From assembly GCA_022791635.1 (NCBI GenBank), contig JAAVZL010000055.1, positions 1 to 64,000 of the forward strand: a DNA stretch of 64,000 bases, written 5' to 3'. The DNA is from Lachnospiraceae bacterium. Lineage in GTDB: Bacteria; Bacillota; Clostridia; Lachnospirales; Lachnospiraceae. The translations under genes and the position numbers were made by a program. Of the stretch, positions 59,269 to 64,000 are shown in pieces; positions within the stretch are counted from its first letter, which is position 1; each line of letters opens with the position of its first letter. A model generated the notes under the pieces. That model saw only the letters and a list, made by a program, of their open reading frames with translations. It did no database searches and was not told the origin of the DNA.

Positions 59269-59608
59269 TGAGGTTATGAATAAAAAAGCGGTTGCTTTGA
59301 AATATGATGAGAATCGGAATGCGGCTCCTGTGATTGTGGCTTCTGGGATGGGATATCTTGCGGAGAAGATCGTGGAGGTGGCTAATGATAATGGGGTGCC
59401 GGTGTATGAGGATAATTCGCTGGCTACGGTGTTGACGCAGCTGAATCTGGGAGCGGAGATTCCGGAGGAGCTTTATCAGGCGGTGGTGGATATTTATGCC
59501 TATTTTTTGAAGTTTGTGCCGAAGGAGCCGCAGGGGGCTGCTGTGGAGGATTCGGGTGAGGAACGCACTACAGAAGCGGATTCTGGGGCTTCTCAGGAAG
59601 AAGGGTGA
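59255..59608 (+). CDS. FlhB C-terminal-domain paralogue (FlhX/YlqH-like)
   Basis: MSRFNEVMNKKAVALKYDENRNAAPVIVASGMGYLAEKIVEVANDNGVPVYEDNSLATVLTQLNLGAEIPEELYQAVVDIYAYF aligns to the FlhB cytoplasmic domain after NPTH. Confidence 0.9.
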   Translation: MSRFNEVMNKKAVALKYDENRNAAPVIVASGMGYLAEKIVEVANDNGVPVYEDNSLATVLTQLNLGAEIPEELYQAVVDIYAYFLKFVPKEPQGAAVEDSGEERTTEADSGASQEEG

Positions 59609-59763
59609 TAGGGGCTGGGAATTGGAATTAGCCGGGAGGCATCAAGCAGGCGCCTTGGTGAGATTTTGGATTTTGGCTAGGCCGGAAGGCTGTGCAGGCT
59701 CCGGGCAAGAACCGCCACCCCTGGTCGGGGCGGCCCTCCTCCCCTGCGCCGGTACGTTTTTGC

Positions 59764-60813
59764 TTATATTAGCATGTGGCGGGGGGTGTATGCAATGTTG
59801 AAGTCTTTTTTGTGGTATTGGAAGTATAGGGTGGTGAGGTTTTCTCCTAGGTAGCCGATGTAGCGGTCTGATCTTTCGCAGCCTTTCGGTTTGCTTAATT
59901 CTTCTGTTCGCTTTAAGATAGGAAAGAGCCAGTTGCAGTAGTTGCGAAAAATTTCTTTTTTTGCAATTAGTATGTTGTGGTTGTAAAAGAGTTTTTCTCC
60001 AAAGATCTTTGGTAAAGCTTTGGCATAGGTTGGCTCCAGTTCTTGTAATGCCTGTTTCATGGCATTCCAATCCTGTTCTGATAAATAGTATTGATGGTGG
60101 GCGTATATGTTTGGGTAGTAGATGGCTGGGTATGCCAGTATTACGTCTATGTTATTTTCTGGAAGGCGGTATAGGTCTTCGTCGGAAAGTTCTAACAGTC
60201 TTCGGTAGTGGAAGAGGCCTAGGTATTCGGCGTCGGCGTGTTTTCCAATCCAGTACATGGAGGTTAGTTCGCTGTAGTTTCCGTTCTTTTGGGAGATGTT
60301 TTCTCCGATGTTGTCTTTTTGTTCGCAGACGGAGATGTCTGTGAGGGCGGCGCCGGATTGGATGGGATGCATCCAGTCTTTGAGCTCAAAGGGGGTTCGG
60401 ATTGGGCGGTCTTTGTGGAATTTGGAGAGGTAGACGGCCAGGTTTGCTTTTTGTTCTCCCTGCCGCAGGGTGTGGAGGAAGGGGATTTTCTCTGTCTTTT
60501 GTTCGTATTGTTCCATTAGTTTGGCTTCTGTGGCTGCAGTGATGGGGAGGTAGTTGTGCATTCCTCTTTTTTCTAGGGCCGCGGCGATCTCCTGGTGGTA
60601 GTTGTCTTGGGCGGCTATGAGGATTTTGACTTCTTTTTGATGGAAGTCCTCCAGGGAGAGGACGGGGATTTTGTCTATGGAGGGTTGGTTGTTTTCCTTG
60701 TCTGTTACCAGAAAGGCCAGGACCTTGCAGTTTGGGTATAGGGTTTTTATGGCGTGGTATACGCTCATGGCAACCATTCTGGCTCCGTAGATGGCTATTT
60801 CTTCTGTCTTCAT
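59764..60813 (-). CDS. DUF4422-family (glycosyltransferase-like) protein
   Basis: ADAEYLGLFHYRRLL...; YNHNILIAKKEIFRNYCNWLFPIL; N-terminal nucleotide-binding-like IAIYGARMVAMSV. Confidence 0.85.
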   Translation of the reverse strand: MKTEEIAIYGARMVAMSVYHAIKTLYPNCKVLAFLVTDKENNQPSIDKIPVLSLEDFHQKEVKILIAAQDNYHQEIAAALEKRGMHNYLPITAATEAKLMEQYEQKTEKIPFLHTLRQGEQKANLAVYLSKFHKDRPIRTPFELKDWMHPIQSGAALTDISVCEQKDNIGENISQKNGNYSELTSMYWIGKHADAEYLGLFHYRRLLELSDEDLYRLPENNIDVILAYPAIYYPNIYAHHQYYLSEQDWNAMKQALQELEPTYAKALPKIFGEKLFYNHNILIAKKEIFRNYCNWLFPILKRTEELSKPKGCERSDRYIGYLGENLTTLYFQYHKKDFNIAYTPRHMLI

Positions 60814-60865
60814 TTTTTCTTCGATTCCTTTCGCTGCTCCTGTTTTTCAGACGGACGGAGCTTGT

Positions 60866-61933
60866 TTATTTTCCTCTGTTGCCGGACAAATCAGCAGAAA
60901 AGCTTTCTACGGTTCTTCGGAAGCCTTCCTCTAGGGAGATCTTAGGGGTCCATCCGAGCTGCTTTAATTTGTCTACGGTTATGAGGCTTTGCTTTTTGTA
61001 GGGGTTCTCCAGATATAGGTTGTCGTGGTTGGCGTAGGTTATCTGCAAGTGCTTCTCGGGGAAGGTTCTCACCAGAAGCTCTGCCAGCTCACGGATGGTC
61101 ACCTGGCAGGCGGGGTTTGAGACATTGTATGCTTCTCCCGGCTCTCCGTGAAGGAGGACTTGGAAGTATCCGGAGACTCCGTCGTAGAGGTAGCAGAAGT
61201 TTCGGGAGGCGAGTCCGTCGCTTTTGATCAGTAAGGCTTCCTTATTTAATATGTTTGATACGAAGCCGGAGTGGACGCGTTTGTCCCGCTCAAGATCTAT
61301 GGTTGGGCCAAAGGTCTGGGCCGGGCGGACTACAGATGCATGGACGCCGTATTGGCAGCTGTAGGCTTTGCAGAGATTTTCACCCAGGCGTTTGCTCTCT
61401 CCGTAGCAGCTTCTTAACTCCATGGAGTCCAGGTAGCCGCAGTCTTGCTCTTCGATGGTTTCCTTCTCTATCTTTCCGTAAATCTCGCTGCTGCTGAAAT
61501 AGAGGTAGCCTTTGACTTGTTTTTCTTTTGCAAGTTCCAGGGTGTTTTTGGTTCCCAGCACGTTGGGCATGATTACGCCTACGGGGTCCTGGCCAAAATA
61601 TTGGGAGCCTGAGGTGCTGGCCGCGTGGATGATGTAGTCCAAAGGACCTTCGACCTGGAAGCGTTCTGTGACGTCGGTTAGAAGCAGGTTAAAATACTCT
61701 TTGTTTACATAGGCTCCGAATACGGCGGTTGCTCTTTTCGCATTTCGGCATAGGGCATGGATGTGGATGTGGTAGTTTTGGTATTCGTTGAGATAGATGA
61801 GCATCCATAGCATATAGGCCGGCAGCATTCCGTAGGCGCCGGTGATGAGAACTGTGGTGTTCTTAAGGCTTGGCCAGTCTATGCCGGGCTCTCTGTATAA
61901 GTCTTCGCAGTCTTTTCTTATAATAGGGTTCAT
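60866..61933 (-). CDS. NAD-dependent epimerase/dehydratase
   Basis: VLITGAYGML..., SSSEIYG, YGESKR, RPAQTFGP. Confidence 0.92.
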   Translation of the reverse strand: MNPIIRKDCEDLYREPGIDWPSLKNTTVLITGAYGMLPAYMLWMLIYLNEYQNYHIHIHALCRNAKRATAVFGAYVNKEYFNLLLTDVTERFQVEGPLDYIIHAASTSGSQYFGQDPVGVIMPNVLGTKNTLELAKEKQVKGYLYFSSSEIYGKIEKETIEEQDCGYLDSMELRSCYGESKRLGENLCKAYSCQYGVHASVVRPAQTFGPTIDLERDKRVHSGFVSNILNKEALLIKSDGLASRNFCYLYDGVSGYFQVLLHGEPGEAYNVSNPACQVTIRELAELLVRTFPEKHLQITYANHDNLYLENPYKKQSLITVDKLKQLGWTPKISLEEGFRRTVESFSADLSGNRGK

Positions 61934-61969
61934 ATTTGTCCTCCGTTTTTTGTGGTTACTTGCACATTT

Positions 61970-63655
61970 TTATCCGATGAGAACTTTTTTGCCTTCAAAG
62001 GCAAAGCCGTATTTGTGGATTCGTTCCGGTTCAATTCCCCTAGCCTCCAGGGCGGCGGCGTAGTGTTTCTCTTCTATCTGGGTGAGGGCAGACTGTACCG
62101 TCTCCTCTAATGTCCTCTCCTCGTCTGGCTCATGTACCTTGAATTCTAATATGATTGCCGGGTCTTCTTTCCCGCATGGCTCCAGCATCACATCATATCG
62201 GCCAAATCCGCTCTCACGGTTGGAGGTCAGGGTATAGCGCCCGCGAAGTTCTACCAGTAGTCCCAGTACAAAGCCGTGATAGAAGCGTTCTGGTTCTGTA
62301 GCTTCCGAAGGCTTTTTCCCTGTGTCAAAAGAACTGAAGGTCGCTAATGCAACCTTATTCATATAAATATTCATTTCCTTTCGGTTGCCGCACAATAAAG
62401 CCTTAATGAATCCGTTGTAGGAAGGCCGATCCTCCTTAAACCATCTCTTGATCAGGTTATGAAACATATTCCGCACTTCCCGATTGGTCAAAACCAGCTC
62501 ATACTCCTCACTGCCGTATTCCTCGCAAAAGGTGTAGCTCTCCGCCTTTAGGTAGCCGCTGGCTAACAGGAGGCTCCAGATCGCATTTTCATCCCCTTCC
62601 AGCGCTCCGTACACAATCTGCTCATCAAGTTCTATCCGAAGTGTCTTTCCCTCCAGCAAATCCTCCATTGTCTCCTTTACTTCCCGGCTGCCCTCACGAA
62701 TTAATTTTCCTACCAGACTGTTGCTGCTGGTGTTGGCCCAATAGGCGGAAAGTTTCCCTGTTTTTAAAAAATTCAGGATAGACCAAGGATTATAGATGTC
62801 TCGATGTGTTCCAAAGATAAATCCATCATACCATCTTTTTACTGCTTCCTGCTCTTTTGAAAGTCCGTACTCCTCCAGAGCCTTCCAAACCTCTGGCTCC
62901 GTAAATCCAAAACACTCTGCATAAGCGTCAGATGTGGTTGTCACTACCGTAAGATTATTCAAATCCGAGAAAATGGATTCCTTGCTCACTCGGGCAATTC
63001 CTGTCATGATGGCACGCTCTAAATAGGGATTTGTCTTAAAGGTAGCGTTAAAAAGGATTCTGGTAAATGTAGCCATATCATCCCAATAGCCATTCACATA
63101 GGCCTCTTGCATGGGCGTATCATATTCATCCAGCAAAATAATGACTTTTTTGCCATAGTAACGGAATAAATATTCTGACAGCTGATTCAGCGCCAGTACG
63201 GCATCCACATCCCCCATATCCTTTGTTTTTCTTTGAAAAGCTTCTTTTTCCTGTTCTGTAAGGCACTCACCCTCCAGCAGAAATACATTTCTGGCATACT
63301 CTCTGGCTATCAGTTCACATATCAGCTTGTGGGAAATGCAAAAATCAGCACCTTTTACATCTGCAAAGCTTAGAAAAATAACCGGATAGGTTCCCTGTAG
63401 CTTCCGGTATTTTTCTTCCTTCCAGATGGTAAGACCCTCAAATAAATCGCCACGTCCGGCATATTTCACAGAAAAAAACTGCTCTGTCATGCTCATGGTC
63501 AGAGTCTTTCCAAAACGTCTGGGGCGGGTGATTAAGGTTGCCATATCCTGATTTTCCCACCACTCTTTGATAAAGCCGGTTTTGTCTATATAGAAGTTAT
63601 CATTGGTAATCAATTGTTCGAAATTCTGGTGTCCGATTCCTACGGTTCTTGGCAT
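61970..63655 (-). CDS. AAA-ATPase-like / PD-(D/E)XK nuclease-superfamily protein
   Basis: TLITRPRRFGKTLTMSMTEQFF, ILLDEYDTPMQEAY, C-terminal GRYDVMLEPCGKEDPAIILEFKV. Confidence 0.92.
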   Translation of the reverse strand: MPRTVGIGHQNFEQLITNDNFYIDKTGFIKEWWENQDMATLITRPRRFGKTLTMSMTEQFFSVKYAGRGDLFEGLTIWKEEKYRKLQGTYPVIFLSFADVKGADFCISHKLICELIAREYARNVFLLEGECLTEQEKEAFQRKTKDMGDVDAVLALNQLSEYLFRYYGKKVIILLDEYDTPMQEAYVNGYWDDMATFTRILFNATFKTNPYLERAIMTGIARVSKESIFSDLNNLTVVTTTSDAYAECFGFTEPEVWKALEEYGLSKEQEAVKRWYDGFIFGTHRDIYNPWSILNFLKTGKLSAYWANTSSNSLVGKLIREGSREVKETMEDLLEGKTLRIELDEQIVYGALEGDENAIWSLLLASGYLKAESYTFCEEYGSEEYELVLTNREVRNMFHNLIKRWFKEDRPSYNGFIKALLCGNRKEMNIYMNKVALATFSSFDTGKKPSEATEPERFYHGFVLGLLVELRGRYTLTSNRESGFGRYDVMLEPCGKEDPAIILEFKVHEPDEERTLEETVQSALTQIEEKHYAAALEARGIEPERIHKYGFAFEGKKVLIG

Positions 63656-63719
63656 GTGTGTACCGTCCTTTCATGGCCCATTTTTACAGCCTTCTGGTAT
63701 TTCTTAAAAATATATCTTA

Positions 63720-64000
63720 TCAACCAATCAAAACCTTTTTTCCGCAAAAAGCGAATCCATACTTGCGTATCTTCTCTTTTGGAGCTCCTTTTTCCACAAG
63801 GATAGACTCATATTTCTTCGCTTCTATCTGCTGCAGAGCCGCCTTCACGGTATCTGTAAGCTCCTTTTCGTCATCCATATCCTGTACCTTGAATTCCAGT
63901 ATGATTCCATCGTCATCCTTTTTGGGCTCCAGCATCACATCATATCGGTCAAATCCGCTCTCACGGTTGGAGGTCAGGGTATAGCGCCCGCGAAGTTCTA
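63720..64000 (-). CDS. second AAA-ATPase-like/PD-(D/E)XK paralogue, C-terminus only (window edge)
   Basis: ELRGRYTLTSNRESGFDRYDVMLEPKKDDDGIILEFKVQDM...YGFAFCGKKVLIG parallels the 61970-63655 C-terminus. Confidence 0.9.
   Translation of the reverse strand, partial: ELRGRYTLTSNRESGFDRYDVMLEPKKDDDGIILEFKVQDMDDEKELTDTVKAALQQIEAKKYESILVEKGAPKEKIRKYGFAFCGKKVLIG

Noticed and set aside
1-64000. CRISPR arrays, tRNA/rRNA genes, prophage or intact transposase genes
   Set aside because: No regularly spaced direct repeats, tRNA-like cloverleaf or transposase/integrase ORF recognised by reading; a tRNAscan/ISfinder run would be needed to exclude them fully.

Overview
The window looks like a chromosomal segment of a motile Firmicute, probably Clostridia/Lachnospiraceae; that placement is inferred from gene content and protein style and has not been searched. 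It is dominated by a minus-strand flagellar/chemotaxis locus from about 57.8 to 16.2 kb. Gene order by transcription is cheA-cheW-cheR-cheB; flgM-flgN-flgK-flgL-DUF6470-fliW-csrA; a lytic transglycosylase; then flgB-fliE-fliF-G-H-I-J-K-flgD-TIGR02530-flgE-flbD-motA-motB-fliM-cheY-flgC-fliY-fliO-P-Q-R-flhB-flhA-fliA-flgF/G-cheC-cheD-cheV, followed by c-di-GMP genes and a hybrid histidine kinase. The left flank (0-16 kb) holds tyrS, a REC-GGDEF protein, CapA, several internally deleted pseudogenes, a PqqD-like/OPT transporter pair, rnhA, mscL, a purine permease, an ABC-F ATPase and a PilZ protein. The right flank holds a divergent FliK-like/FlhX pair, a DUF4422 glycosyltransferase, an epimerase and two tandem AAA-ATPase-like/PD-(D/E)XK paralogues. 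Most notable observations: (1) two copies of a long nested palindrome placed 8-13 nt after a stop codon, with a shared core but copy-specific, self-complementary outer stems; (2) a FliY with two tandem copies of the FliM/FliY-type CheY-P-binding peptide moved into an internal linker; (3) flgC displaced from flgB-fliE, with no fliL, flhF or flhG in their usual places; (4) a cluster of genes with clean internal deletions; (5) an OPT transporter with an apparent CTG start; (6) a terminator-like hairpin between a putative promoter and a REC-HD-GYP-GGDEF gene; (7) a local strand-composition flip at about 58.2-61.95 kb.
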